Part shown: one piece after another, positions 51,946-60,502 of the stretch | Numbering within the stretch: the stretch's first letter is position 1 | Layout: each line of letters begins with the position of its first letter | Source of the DNA: a bacterium | GTDB lineage: Bacteria > Chloroflexota > Anaerolineae > Caldilineales > Caldilineaceae | DNA: 64,000 bases | Assembly (NCBI GenBank): GCA_016124945.1 | Contig: WGMT01000035.1 | Coordinates: forward strand, 21,002 to 85,001 | Reading direction: 5' to 3' | Notes under the pieces: generated by a model | The model's database searches: none | Told to the model about the DNA's origin: nothing | Seen by the model: the letters and a program-made list of their open reading frames with translations, nothing else | Translations under genes and position numbers: made by a program

Positions 51946-52860
51946 GTGGCCTCGAAATCTGGAGAAATGCAACCAACTTCGGTCGCTGCGCCGATTCCAA
52001 GCCTGCGGAAACACCGTACCCTGTGGCAAGATGCGGCCAACCGTTTCTTTCGCAATCGACTGGCCGTTTTCGGTCTTGTCATCGTGGCCACGTTCCTGTT
52101 CATGGCCATCTTCGCCGATTTTCTGGCACCCTACCCCTATGACCGTGTCGACTTCACACAGGTGCGTATTTTGCCCGGCGTCAATCCCCAGTATCCCCTA
52201 GGCACCGACGAGGTAGGACGCGACTACCTGAGCCGCTTGATTTATGGAGCGCGTACTTCGATGACAGTGGGGATCACGATTCAACTGATTGCCCTGATCA
52301 TTGGTATTCCGCTGGGGGGGCTGGCCGGTTATCTGGGCGGCAAAGCGGACTTTGTTGTATCGCGTTTGATCGACATTATGACGGCTTTCCCTGGTCTGAT
52401 CTTCGCAATTCTGGTGATTACGCTATTCGGCGGCGGTACGGCGATGGTGATCTTTGCCTTAAGTGTCACGAGTTGGATTGGCATCGCCCGCTTGACGCGT
52501 GCACAGATCCTCTCTTTGCGCGAGAAAGAGTATGTTGAAGCAGCCCGCGCCCTGGGTGTCACCCAACGGGGCATTATCTTCCGTCACCTTCTGCCCAATG
52601 CAATGTCGCCGATCCTGGTGGCGGTGAGCTTCGGCATTCCGGCGGCGATCTTCGGCGAGGCCGGTCTTAGCTTTTTGGGGATCGGCATCAACGATCCAAT
52701 TCCAAGCTGGGGCAAGATGGTGGGCGTTTCAGGCGCGTATGTGCGTGTCTCGTGGCACATGGCGCTTTTCCCCACACTGGCCATCGCGCTTTCAATGCTG
52801 GGTTTTTCGTTCGTGGGAGATGGGCTACGTGACGCGCTTGACCCCAAACTCACACGCTGA
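51946..52860 (+). CDS. Peptide/nickel ABC transporter permease (DppC-like)
   Basis: The protein has 304 residues from a GTG at 51946, 2 bp after the partner's stop, with GGAAGGGCAG upstream. A cytosolic tail of about 35 residues is followed by six helices. The periplasmic loop includes GTDEVGRDYLSRLIYGARTSM and the coupling loop is AARALGVTQRGIIFRHLLPNAMSPI, both diagnostic of the DppC family. It is the last gene of this importer operon. Confidence 0.92.
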   Translation: MASKSGEMQPTSVAAPIPSLRKHRTLWQDAANRFFRNRLAVFGLVIVATFLFMAIFADFLAPYPYDRVDFTQVRILPGVNPQYPLGTDEVGRDYLSRLIYGARTSMTVGITIQLIALIIGIPLGGLAGYLGGKADFVVSRLIDIMTAFPGLIFAILVITLFGGGTAMVIFALSVTSWIGIARLTRAQILSLREKEYVEAARALGVTQRGIIFRHLLPNAMSPILVAVSFGIPAAIFGEAGLSFLGIGINDPIPSWGKMVGVSGAYVRVSWHMALFPTLAIALSMLGFSFVGDGLRDALDPKLTR

Positions 52861-52885
52861 TTTTCAATGGACATACCACCCAGCA

Positions 52886-52956
52886 AGAGTTTGACCTAGT
52901 AGAGTTTGACCTAGTAGAGTTTGACCTAGCAGAGTTTGACCTAGCAGAGTTTGACC
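52886..52956. repeat. 15-bp tandem repeat, five copies
   Basis: The unit agagtttgacctagt (or -agc) starts at 52886, 52901, 52916, 52931 and 52946, the last copy being partial. It lies between the DppC-like gene and the cytochrome gene. It has no spacers, so it is not a CRISPR. It may be a slippage product. Confidence 0.85.
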
Positions 52957-53000
52957 CGAAAGATTCTCAACAGGAAGATTTTATAGCCAAGGACAACAAA

Positions 53001-53492
53001 ATGACGCAGCATAGCACCTCTGTAAAGTGGCCTCGTCTTCTCTCTTTGATTCTGCTTGCCATCGTATTGGTGGCCTGTGGCGGCGAGCCAGATGACCCGT
53101 CTGCAGCCTCTGTGTCACGCCCGACGGATCAGCCTGTGCCCACTATGCCTGCTGCGCGATTTACAGCCGTTGCCCAACAGGTGTACACTGATACAACAAG
53201 TAGCATCGCAGTAGGCACACCCGCCACAACGCCTACAGCGTCTGTTGACCTGACCCGTGGTCAGACCATCTACAACAACCGATGCGCCGATTGTCATGGG
53301 CCGCAGGGCGAAGGTGTTGCCGACAAAGGCAGCGCCTTGACCGGCTTAACCCTGACATCGACAGAATTTGATAGTGTCGTACGTACAGGCAAATCCGGCG
53401 AATTGGGCGCCGAACATGTCTTCGGCCCTTCGGCGGTCAGCCCTTCCGGCCTGTCTGTGCTTTATGCGTTTCTGCAAAGTTTATCAGAGTAG
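53001..53492 (+). CDS. c-type cytochrome lipoprotein
   Basis: The 163-residue protein starts with a lipoprotein signal (LILLAIVLVAC, Cys26), a Pro/Thr-rich tether to about residue 80, and a cytochrome c class I domain with haem motif CADCHG (95-100) in a TIYNNRCADCHGPQGEG context. The usual sixth-ligand methionine is not found downstream; the region reads SGELGAEHVFGPSAVSPSG, and His or another residue may take its place. It is probably a membrane-tethered electron carrier on the outer face. Confidence 0.85.
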   Translation: MTQHSTSVKWPRLLSLILLAIVLVACGGEPDDPSAASVSRPTDQPVPTMPAARFTAVAQQVYTDTTSSIAVGTPATTPTASVDLTRGQTIYNNRCADCHGPQGEGVADKGSALTGLTLTSTEFDSVVRTGKSGELGAEHVFGPSAVSPSGLSVLYAFLQSLSE

Positions 53493-53667
53493 TGATGGGG
53501 GACCAGGGATCGGGGACAGGGATCGGGTTACGCACAGGCATCGATACATACATGCGGCGATTTGTTTACCCAGATCTAAGTGCTATATGGCTATCAATTA
53601 GCTACCCTCAGTCCCCGATCCCCAGTCCCTAATCCCCCTTCCCCTTTCCACCTAGAGGATCAACCGT
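53493..53667. repeat. Inverted GGGGATCGGGGACT-type repeat
   Basis: GGGGGACCAGGGATCGGGGA (53498-53517) faces CAGTCCCCGATCCCCAGTCC (from 53611) across about 93 bp. It is another example of facing modules in this genome's intergenic regions. The downstream gene starts at 53668. Confidence 0.5.
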
Positions 53668-54783
53668 TTGATTGCCTACTGCCCCCGAAGCCGATTTGTG
53701 GTGCCTGCCGAAGAAGCGCCGCTGCGCTGTCCGGTTACTGGCGAACCACTGGAATTCGGTAATCTACCCACGTTCGACCCGGCGTTGATCGACGCTGATC
53801 AGCCTGGGCATTGGCGCTATGCAGCCATGCTGCCTGTGGTGTCGCCTGAGCACAGGCGTGTGACGCTCGGCGAAGGGTGGACACCCTTGATCGAAGATGG
53901 ATGGAATGGGCTACCCGTCCAATGGAAATTTGAAGGCTTGATGCCGTCGGGCAGTTACAAAGACCGCGGCATCAGCGTCATGATCAACTGGCTATTGGCC
54001 CGTGGCGTCAGCACTGTCATGGACGATTCCAGCGGCAATGCCGGCGCCAGCCTGGCCTGCTACGCCGCCCGTGCAGGCCTCTCGGCGCGTATCTTTGTGC
54101 CTGAGTCGGCGCCGGAACCTAAAAAAGCGCAGATTGCCGTCTACGGAGCAGAACTGATCGAGGTCCCCGGTCCTCGTTCGGTGGCCACACAGGCTGCCGA
54201 GGCCGCCCAAGACGGTGACGCCATCTACGCTTCACATGCCTGGAATCCGGCCTGTCTGCTCGGCTTTATGACCAACGCCTGGGAAATCTGGGAGCAACTG
54301 GGCCGCCGCATCCCCGACTGGTATGTAACGCCATGTGGCTATGGTGGCTTGTTTTTGGGGGCGTGGCGTGGTTTCCAACGCCTGTACGACTGTGGTATCA
54401 TCGACCATTTACCGCGTATGGTGGCGGTACAGGCGGAACCCATTACCCCAGTGGTCGATGCATTTCACGAAGGATGGGAGACGGTGCGTCCTAGGCGCAC
54501 CATCGGGCCGAAATCGCTGGCCGACGGCATCGCCGTGGAACAACCTGTGCGCGCTCGTTCCATCCTTTCGGCGTTGCGCCACTCCAGCGGCACGGCAATC
54601 GCCGTGAGCAACGACGAAATTACCCAGGCCCACCAACAACTGGCCGAACAAGGTCTCTTTGTTGAACCGACCAGCGCCACGGCGGCGGCGGCTTTAAATC
54701 ACCTGCGCCCCCACATTCAACCAGGCGAAACCGTGGTGGTCAATTTGACCGGGCTGGGCCTCAAGAAGTTGCCGACCTACTAA
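53668..54783 (+). CDS. Threonine synthase-like PLP enzyme
   Basis: The product is 371 residues from a TTG at 53668 (AGAGGATC upstream). A short N-terminal Cys pair (C5 and C21, as in the zinc-ribbon-like start of these proteins) is followed by the fold II PLP core: GLMPSGSYKDRG with Lys98 as Schiff-base residue, SSGNAGASLACYAARAG for phosphate binding, and a C-terminal VEPTSATAAAALNHL. It is shorter than canonical ThrC of 400-480 residues and could equally be another fold II lyase. It precedes rnc by 61 bp. Confidence 0.88.
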   Translation: MIAYCPRSRFVVPAEEAPLRCPVTGEPLEFGNLPTFDPALIDADQPGHWRYAAMLPVVSPEHRRVTLGEGWTPLIEDGWNGLPVQWKFEGLMPSGSYKDRGISVMINWLLARGVSTVMDDSSGNAGASLACYAARAGLSARIFVPESAPEPKKAQIAVYGAELIEVPGPRSVATQAAEAAQDGDAIYASHAWNPACLLGFMTNAWEIWEQLGRRIPDWYVTPCGYGGLFLGAWRGFQRLYDCGIIDHLPRMVAVQAEPITPVVDAFHEGWETVRPRRTIGPKSLADGIAVEQPVRARSILSALRHSSGTAIAVSNDEITQAHQQLAEQGLFVEPTSATAAAALNHLRPHIQPGETVVVNLTGLGLKKLPTY

Positions 54784-54844
54784 AGAGCGATTTAGAATAC
54801 CAAATAATTGTTGTATTTGATCCGAGTGTAGTGAAGGAGTTTCC

Positions 54845-55624
54845 ATGTCTGCCGAAGTACGTGATGTGGCAGAATTCGAGACCATTGCCGGTCTTCATTT
54901 TAACGACAAGCGCTATCTTCAAAGTGCCTTTGTCCACCGCAGTTTTATGAACGAAATCGAGGAAGAGACCGAACTCACCGACAATGAGCGGCTAGAGTTT
55001 CTGGGCGATGCGGTACTGGGCTTTGTCACCAGTGAGATGCTTTACCGTCTCTTCCCCAACCTGAGCGAAGGGGAATTGACCAATCTGCGTGCGGCCCTGG
55101 TGCGCCGTGAAACGCTGGCCCGTTTCGCCGGCGAGTTGAAGGTGGGCGATTTTCTGTTGCTGGGCCACGGCGAAGAGGACAGCGGTGGTCGCACCCGCCC
55201 TGCCACCCTCTGCGCCACATTCGAAGCCGTGATCGGTGCAGTCTACATCGACGCTGGGCTTTCTGCTGTGCGAGAATTTCTGGCGCCACGCCTCGAGGAC
55301 GAACTGGAACGGGTTGCCGTGGTGGCACTGGCCAAAGATCCCAAGAGTCGCCTGCAAGAATGGATTCAGAGCGAACTTGGTGTCACACCGCGTTACAAGA
55401 CAATCGTTACACAAGGCCCCGACCACGCTCGTGTCTTCACTGTACAGGTGACAGCCGACAAGCATCCCTACGGCATTGGCCGGGGTCGTAGCAAGCAGGA
55501 AGCGGCTCAATCGGCCGCAGCCATGGCGCTGCATCGTCTTGGGCTGCCCGCGCTTGAGTACACACCCGCCCCGGATTTGGAGGCAGAGCACCCACTGCCC
55601 CCGTTGAATTTACCCCAGCCTTAG
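54845..55624 (+). CDS. rnc: Ribonuclease III
   Basis: The 259-residue protein has the RNase III signature NERLEFLGDAVLGFV (Glu51 and Asp55 among catalytic residues) and later CATFEAVIGAVYIDAG. A double-stranded RNA-binding domain spans about 165-235 (SRLQEWIQSELG, then GIGRGRSKQEAAQSAAAMALHRLG). The N-terminal addition of about 10 residues and a proline-rich tail are ordinary. GAAGGAG precedes the ATG. It processes rRNA and structured mRNA; the many hairpin repeats here are potential substrates. Confidence 0.95.
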   Translation: MSAEVRDVAEFETIAGLHFNDKRYLQSAFVHRSFMNEIEEETELTDNERLEFLGDAVLGFVTSEMLYRLFPNLSEGELTNLRAALVRRETLARFAGELKVGDFLLLGHGEEDSGGRTRPATLCATFEAVIGAVYIDAGLSAVREFLAPRLEDELERVAVVALAKDPKSRLQEWIQSELGVTPRYKTIVTQGPDHARVFTVQVTADKHPYGIGRGRSKQEAAQSAAAMALHRLGLPALEYTPAPDLEAEHPLPPLNLPQP

Positions 55625-55642
55625 GCTAGAAGTGCAGCCGGC

Positions 55643-58318
55643 ATGACCACGTATGTACTCCCTCTTGACGACGGATCGCTGACACCGGAACTGGCTGGAG
55701 ACAAAGCGGCAACGCTTTCGCGATTGCAGCGCGCCGGCTTCCGCGTGCCCAAAGCCTTCGTGGTGACAACCGAGGCATATTCACATTTTGTCCACAGTAA
55801 TCGGCTGAATCTGGTCATCGAGGCCATTTGGGCCCGTATTGATTCCAACAATCTGGCCACTTTCGAAGCCGCATCCAAGCAGATCCGCTCTTTGTTTGGT
55901 CAGGCAAAGTTGCCGCCCGAAATCTCCAACCCCATTCGTTATGCCTACAATGAGCGTATCACCATGGAAGAAACGGTGGTGGTACGCTCATCGCCTTTTG
56001 TCAAGGGCTACGCCGATCGGTCTTTTGCCGGGTTGCATGAAGCACATCTCAACGTCATTGGCGAACAGGCCATCGTCGATGCCGTGGCGCGCTGCTGGTC
56101 GAGCCTATGGAGCACCCGTGCCATTGCCTACCGTGTTCAGCACAACATTGCGCCAGCACAGGTGAGTATGGGCGTCATGGTGCAGTTGATGATCCCGGCG
56201 CGCATGTCGGGCGGGCTGTTCACCATCAACCCCGTCACCGGTGACCCTGAGCAGGCGATCATCAACTCGGTTTTTGGGCTGTCTACGATGCTGATGGACG
56301 GACAGGGCACGCCCGATACCTTTGTCGTCAACAGCGCCACTGGCGAAATCCTCGAAGAGAAGATCGCCACGAAGCAGATTATGGTGACAATCGAAGGGGG
56401 ACGACTGCGCGACGTCTATGTCGATCCCAGTGAGCGCCATAAACCCTCGCTCTCCGAGCTACACGTATCCGCCATCGTCGCGCTTGGGCGTCAACTGGTA
56501 AAGGCATTCGGCGCCCCGCAGGACGTTGAGTGGGCCATCCTCAACAGCCGGCTCTATATCCTCCAATCACGCCCGATTACGGGCAACACCGGTTTCCTCT
56601 CGTTACACGTCCCCGGCGACGATGTCTGGCCGCCGACCACTCAGAAAGAACCACATCCCTACGATTTGTGGACACTCTCAGAGTCCGGCGAACGCTGGCC
56701 CGAGCCGGTGACGCCCCTCACCTGGTCGACATGGGCGCCTGTGTTGCAGCACAACATGGAAGCAACCTTTGCTAACCTGAAGGATGATTATCTCGAGCAC
56801 ATTCAGTGGGTAAAGCGAATTTATGGGCGCATCTATTTTAACGAAGGTGCATTGGCCTACGTCTTACATGAAGGCTTCGGTGTACCCGCCAAGACCCTCT
56901 CCGACAGTGTCGGCACACTCCCCGACGTTGCCAACCGCTTCCACAATTGGCGATGGGTTACGCTCATCCAGCGGTCACCGCATATTCTGCGCCAGGTGCA
57001 TGAGTGGGAAGATCAGATCAAGCGGTTTGAGCGAGATTTTTCGCAAATCGACCGCTGGGTTGCTGAATTTCTGAGGAAAGACCTAAAAACGGAAAGTGAT
57101 GAGGCGCTTTGGGCGCAGGCACGAGGCGTCTGGCTGCGACGGCTGACTACCTATACCGGCTACCACACTTCGGCAGCGTCGTCGGCGATGCAGACTTACG
57201 GCGAAGTTGAGGAACAACTTGAACGGTGGGGGAAGCCTTCATCCGTTCTGCAATCGTTGGTCACCGGGCTTGCCGGCCTGATTCAGACGGAAATCCTTTC
57301 AGACCTATGGTCACTGGCCCATCTCGTCAATCGGCATGAACTAGACGAATTTTTTTTGGAGACGGCGCCGGATAGGATCATGGAACACCTGGTTGCACGG
57401 CGCGATGCCGCCCCGGTACTGGACGCTGTACGCACCTTTCTCGCACGGCATGGGCATCGTAGCAGCAGCGACGCCGAGTGGAGCCACCCACGCTGGATCG
57501 AAGATCCGTCGTTTGTGTTTTCTCAAATCGCCAACTATTTGCGTTCCGGATCCGCTTTTAACCCCCACGAAGCCGAGCGCCGCCAACAACAGGAACGCCT
57601 CGATGCAACCGATGTGCTAGATGCGCAGTTGAACCCGCTGCAGCGTATCTCCTTCCACCGTCTGCTTGGACAGTTGCACAAACTAATTCAGGTCCGCGAT
57701 AACGGGCAGCATTACCTATCGAAGTTACTATTGCCACTGCGTCTCATCTTCGCCACGCTGGCTGTGCGTTGGGTGGCTAGAGGCTGGTTAGCTAATCCCG
57801 ATGACATCTACTTTTTGACAGTGCCCGATATTGAGGCGATTTTGGTAGATGGCGAAGGGGCTGTGCAGCAGCTAAGGCTGGATCAACTCATCGAAACGCG
57901 CCGTGGTGCCTGGCGTTATTGGTTGATGCATCCTGAATCACCTGTCGCCGTCAACCCTGATGGCAAACCCCTGTCGCTAATCAGCGCTATCGGTGACAAA
58001 CAGATCGTTGACGGCGTGGCGGCCAGCAGTGGGCGCGCCACTGGAGTTGCCCGTGTCGTCCTCTCGCTCAAGGACGCGCATAAGCTGAACCCAGGCGATA
58101 TTCTGGTGACCCGCGCCCTGGATCCTAGCTGGACGCCACTTTTTTCCATCATCAAGGGGATTGTGCTCGAAACCGGCGGTCAGCTTTCACAGGGCGCCAT
58201 TGTTGCCCGTGAATACGGTCTGCCCGCTGTGACCAGTGTCTACGGGGCCACGCGACGTATCCCCGATGGCCAACGGATTACGGTGGATGGCGTGGCCGGC
58301 AAGGTTTATTGGGGATAA
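55643..58318 (+). CDS. PEP synthase / rifampicin phosphotransferase-like enzyme with altered active site
   Basis: The 891-residue protein has an ATP-grasp-type N-terminal domain (GDKAATLSRLQRAGFRVPKAFVV, VVVRSSPFVKGYADRSFAGLHEAHLNV), a large central domain, and a C-terminal PEP-utiliser swivel domain (VDGVAASSGRATGVARVV and LVTRALDPSWTPLF). In this family the swivelling His lies in TGG-x2-SHxAI-ARE; here it reads TGGQLSQGAIVAREYGLPAV, with Gln at about 850 replacing His. Phosphotransfer by the usual mechanism should therefore fail. Layout and length (about 870 in RPH) match rifampicin phosphotransferase as well as PpsA. It starts 18 bp after rnc. Confidence 0.85.
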   Translation: MTTYVLPLDDGSLTPELAGDKAATLSRLQRAGFRVPKAFVVTTEAYSHFVHSNRLNLVIEAIWARIDSNNLATFEAASKQIRSLFGQAKLPPEISNPIRYAYNERITMEETVVVRSSPFVKGYADRSFAGLHEAHLNVIGEQAIVDAVARCWSSLWSTRAIAYRVQHNIAPAQVSMGVMVQLMIPARMSGGLFTINPVTGDPEQAIINSVFGLSTMLMDGQGTPDTFVVNSATGEILEEKIATKQIMVTIEGGRLRDVYVDPSERHKPSLSELHVSAIVALGRQLVKAFGAPQDVEWAILNSRLYILQSRPITGNTGFLSLHVPGDDVWPPTTQKEPHPYDLWTLSESGERWPEPVTPLTWSTWAPVLQHNMEATFANLKDDYLEHIQWVKRIYGRIYFNEGALAYVLHEGFGVPAKTLSDSVGTLPDVANRFHNWRWVTLIQRSPHILRQVHEWEDQIKRFERDFSQIDRWVAEFLRKDLKTESDEALWAQARGVWLRRLTTYTGYHTSAASSAMQTYGEVEEQLERWGKPSSVLQSLVTGLAGLIQTEILSDLWSLAHLVNRHELDEFFLETAPDRIMEHLVARRDAAPVLDAVRTFLARHGHRSSSDAEWSHPRWIEDPSFVFSQIANYLRSGSAFNPHEAERRQQQERLDATDVLDAQLNPLQRISFHRLLGQLHKLIQVRDNGQHYLSKLLLPLRLIFATLAVRWVARGWLANPDDIYFLTVPDIEAILVDGEGAVQQLRLDQLIETRRGAWRYWLMHPESPVAVNPDGKPLSLISAIGDKQIVDGVAASSGRATGVARVVLSLKDAHKLNPGDILVTRALDPSWTPLFSIIKGIVLETGGQLSQGAIVAREYGLPAVTSVYGATRRIPDGQRITVDGVAGKVYWG

Positions 58319-58330
58319 AGAGGAGTCGCT

Positions 58331-58846
58331 ATGCGTTCGCACGAAGAAGGCAGCCTACTCGCCCAGCTTTTAAACAGACTGCCACAGGTGGGCGAAGTCA
58401 AATGGATCGGCGTACGTCCTGGGCGGCGCGAAGCTGTGCAGGTAGTCTTGACTGTCCATGCGCGCATCGGTACCGGCCTGGAAGGTGACCGTTACCTTGG
58501 CCGCGCCGACAGCAAGCGCCAGGTCACTTTGATCCAAGCGGAACATCTGGCGGCCGTAGGCTCCATGCTAGGAGAAGATGCCATCAACCCGGCGCTCACC
58601 CGGCGTAACATCGTGGTGCGGGGGATCAACTTGTTGGCGCTGAAAGACAAGCGTTTTCGCGTCGGCGACGCCGTCTTCGAGTACACGGGGCTCTGCCACC
58701 CCTGCTCGCGCATGGAAGAAGCACTCGGCCCTGGTGGCTACAACGCCATGCGCGGCCACGGCGGTATCACCGTAAAAGTGGTGCAGGAAGGTGTGATACA
58801 GGTGGGGGATGGGGTGAAAGTGATGAAAGAAATGAATGATGAATAA
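58331..58846 (+). CDS. MOSC domain protein
   Basis: The 171-residue protein has a MOSC domain: WIGVRPGRREAVQVV, GLEGDRYLG, VTLIQAEHLAAV, RRNIVVRGINL and the Cys-rich GLCHPCSRMEEALGPGGYNAM, where the cysteine is the usual molybdenum/sulphur carrier residue. MOSC proteins handle molybdenum cofactor sulphur or reduce N-hydroxylated compounds. It ends KEMNDE because its last codons lie in a 40-bp inverted repeat shared with the convergent gene. It follows the PEP-utilising gene by 12 bp. Confidence 0.9.
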   Translation: MRSHEEGSLLAQLLNRLPQVGEVKWIGVRPGRREAVQVVLTVHARIGTGLEGDRYLGRADSKRQVTLIQAEHLAAVGSMLGEDAINPALTRRNIVVRGINLLALKDKRFRVGDAVFEYTGLCHPCSRMEEALGPGGYNAMRGHGGITVKVVQEGVIQVGDGVKVMKEMNDE

Positions 58847-58917
58847 AGATTGGGTCTACGATGTCACTTCCCCATGCGGAAGTGACATCGTAGACCCAAT
58901 CTTTATTCATCATTCAT
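58832..58917. repeat. Perfect 40-bp inverted repeat forming the 3' ends of two convergent genes
   Basis: The arm at 58832-58871 starts ATGAATGATGAATAAAG and the arm at 58878-58917 is its exact complement around a 6-nt centre (ccatgc). Each arm contains the last codons and stop of one gene, so both proteins end in Met-Asn-Asp-Glu. It can serve as a bidirectional terminator. Confidence 0.92.
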
Positions 58918-60162
58918 GCTTATTTCTGCATCGGCACTCAAGGTGAAGAGAAATGCTTTTAGCTGAGCGATTTCTTGATCTGTCAGCTCCAGCGGCAGCA
59001 GATCGCTGTGACCAGGGAAGGCGGCAGGGGCCAGGTTGTAGTGATTGAGCACAGCATCAAGGTCGGCGAAGGTGCCTTTGTGCATGTAGGGCGCCGTGTT
59101 GGCCACATTGCGCAGTGTCGGCGTTTTGAAGGCGCCGATGATCTCGTCTCCGTCGGTTTTGGCGAAGCGGGTTTCGGCACAGTCGCTGGGATCGGCGTCG
59201 CTGTAGGCACCCAGGCAGTTGAATGGATCGGCCAACGCTTGTAGAACGCCGTCAACGCGCCCCATGTCGAAATTCACCCCTGCCTCGGCAGGAATCCCAT
59301 TGTTGTGAAAAGATGCATTGGTGAAGAGCGGCCCGTTGTGACATTGGGTACAGTTGCCCGCGCCCATGAAGATGCGCAACCCGGCCACCTCGTCGGCGTT
59401 GAACAGATCAGACATGGCGCTTTGATCGCCGGCCACCGCCGCGGTGACGTAGTCGTCGAAGCGGCTGCGCCCCGGCATGATCTGGCGCTGATAAGCGGCG
59501 AGGACTTTCCCCACATTGGCGAAGATACGGTTGACGGCGTGCTGGTCGGTTTCGCTCATGCTGTCCCAGGCGGCACGGGTGATAGGATCCACCACAGGCC
59601 CGGCCTCGCCGGGGAGGCGGCTGAGTTCGGGGAGCGGGCCGAAGATTGCTTCGTATTTGTCGGCGTAGAACTCGGCGACGGTGTGGGCGACACGTGTGCG
59701 GTTTGTGCCATGTTCGGCGGCGGCTTCCAGTGGGGTCAACGCCTGTGCCCATTGGCTATCGCGCCGTCCGTCCCAGTAGAACCAGGGGTCGTAGGCCACG
59801 CCGACAATGGTTGGCGTATGGCGCGGGGTTGTCCCCATGGCCTGGCCTTTGGGCAATCCATCGGTAAAGAATTTGTCGGGCTGGTGACAGGTGGCGCACG
59901 AAAACTGACCGTTGGCGCTAAACTGGGTGTCGCTGAATAGCACTTGCCCGAGTGCAGCGGCGCGTGGATCGTCGCTCACCGCATTTGAAGGATCAGGGGG
60001 CAGCGGGGGCAGGGCATCCAGCGAAAGCGAACGCAGCACACGCAGATCTGCGGCTTCCCACTGATGGGTGTTGCTGCCAAAGGTGCCCTGTGCCCACGCA
60101 AAATAGCCGCCGACAAGAACGATGAGAAGCATTCCGGCCAAAAGCAACCAACGTTTGAACAT
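58903..60162 (-). CDS. Di-haem cytochrome c peroxidase (CcpA/MauG family)
   Basis: The product is 419 residues from the ATG at 60162 (the frame extends to 60207 but the signal peptide starts properly here). After a membrane anchor or signal (LLLAGMLLIVLVGGYFAWA) it has two haem c motifs, CATCH (89-93) and CTQCH (271-275), with the usual SCATCHQPDKFFTDG and GAGNCTQCHNGPLF settings and a C-terminal MHKGTFADLDAVLNHY region. It reduces H2O2 or acts as a MauG-like oxidase in the periplasmic space. Its last residues lie in the shared inverted repeat. Confidence 0.93.
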   Translation of the reverse strand: MFKRWLLLAGMLLIVLVGGYFAWAQGTFGSNTHQWEAADLRVLRSLSLDALPPLPPDPSNAVSDDPRAAALGQVLFSDTQFSANGQFSCATCHQPDKFFTDGLPKGQAMGTTPRHTPTIVGVAYDPWFYWDGRRDSQWAQALTPLEAAAEHGTNRTRVAHTVAEFYADKYEAIFGPLPELSRLPGEAGPVVDPITRAAWDSMSETDQHAVNRIFANVGKVLAAYQRQIMPGRSRFDDYVTAAVAGDQSAMSDLFNADEVAGLRIFMGAGNCTQCHNGPLFTNASFHNNGIPAEAGVNFDMGRVDGVLQALADPFNCLGAYSDADPSDCAETRFAKTDGDEIIGAFKTPTLRNVANTAPYMHKGTFADLDAVLNHYNLAPAAFPGHSDLLPLELTDQEIAQLKAFLFTLSADAEISMNDE

Positions 60163-60311
60163 CGAAAGAGGGTCCTCTCCAACAAAAAACCACGTCACAA
60201 CAAACACATTTTACCCTGTGTCTGGAGTGAGAACACAATCTTCACCTTTGCAGGTAAGGGTTCTCTTGTGCTTAACCCTGCCTGCTTTGTGAGCGTACTG
60301 CAACCTTGGGT

Positions 60312-60393
60312 TTTGGGTTGAACAGTGCCAGGCATGGGCCAGTGTATTACCTGTCAAAGCATGCGGGTTTGGCCCGTGCCTGGCACTGTTCAA
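60312..60393. repeat. Inverted repeat of the GTGCCAGGCAC family (copy 3)
   Basis: TTGAACAGTGCCAGGCATGG (from 60317) faces CCGTGCCTGGCACTGTTCAA (to 60393); arms of about 24 bp with one mismatch flank a 27-bp centre. It is placed in the 340-bp region (60163-60502) between two divergent genes; nothing else is seen there apart from A/T-rich promoter-like sequence at 60440-60480. Confidence 0.8.
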
Positions 60394-60502
60394 CCCAACT
60401 GGGATGACACCCCTACTTTACCAAAATCTGTCTGCTTCCTCTGAACTTATGGTATATTGGGTTCGGATAGTAAATTTTCATGCTCAAAGATCGGAGTGAA
60501 GC

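Noticed and set aside
52886..52956. Possible short regulatory iteron array
   Set aside because: Five 15-bp copies without an adjacent replication or regulator gene; simple tandem slippage is enough to explain it.
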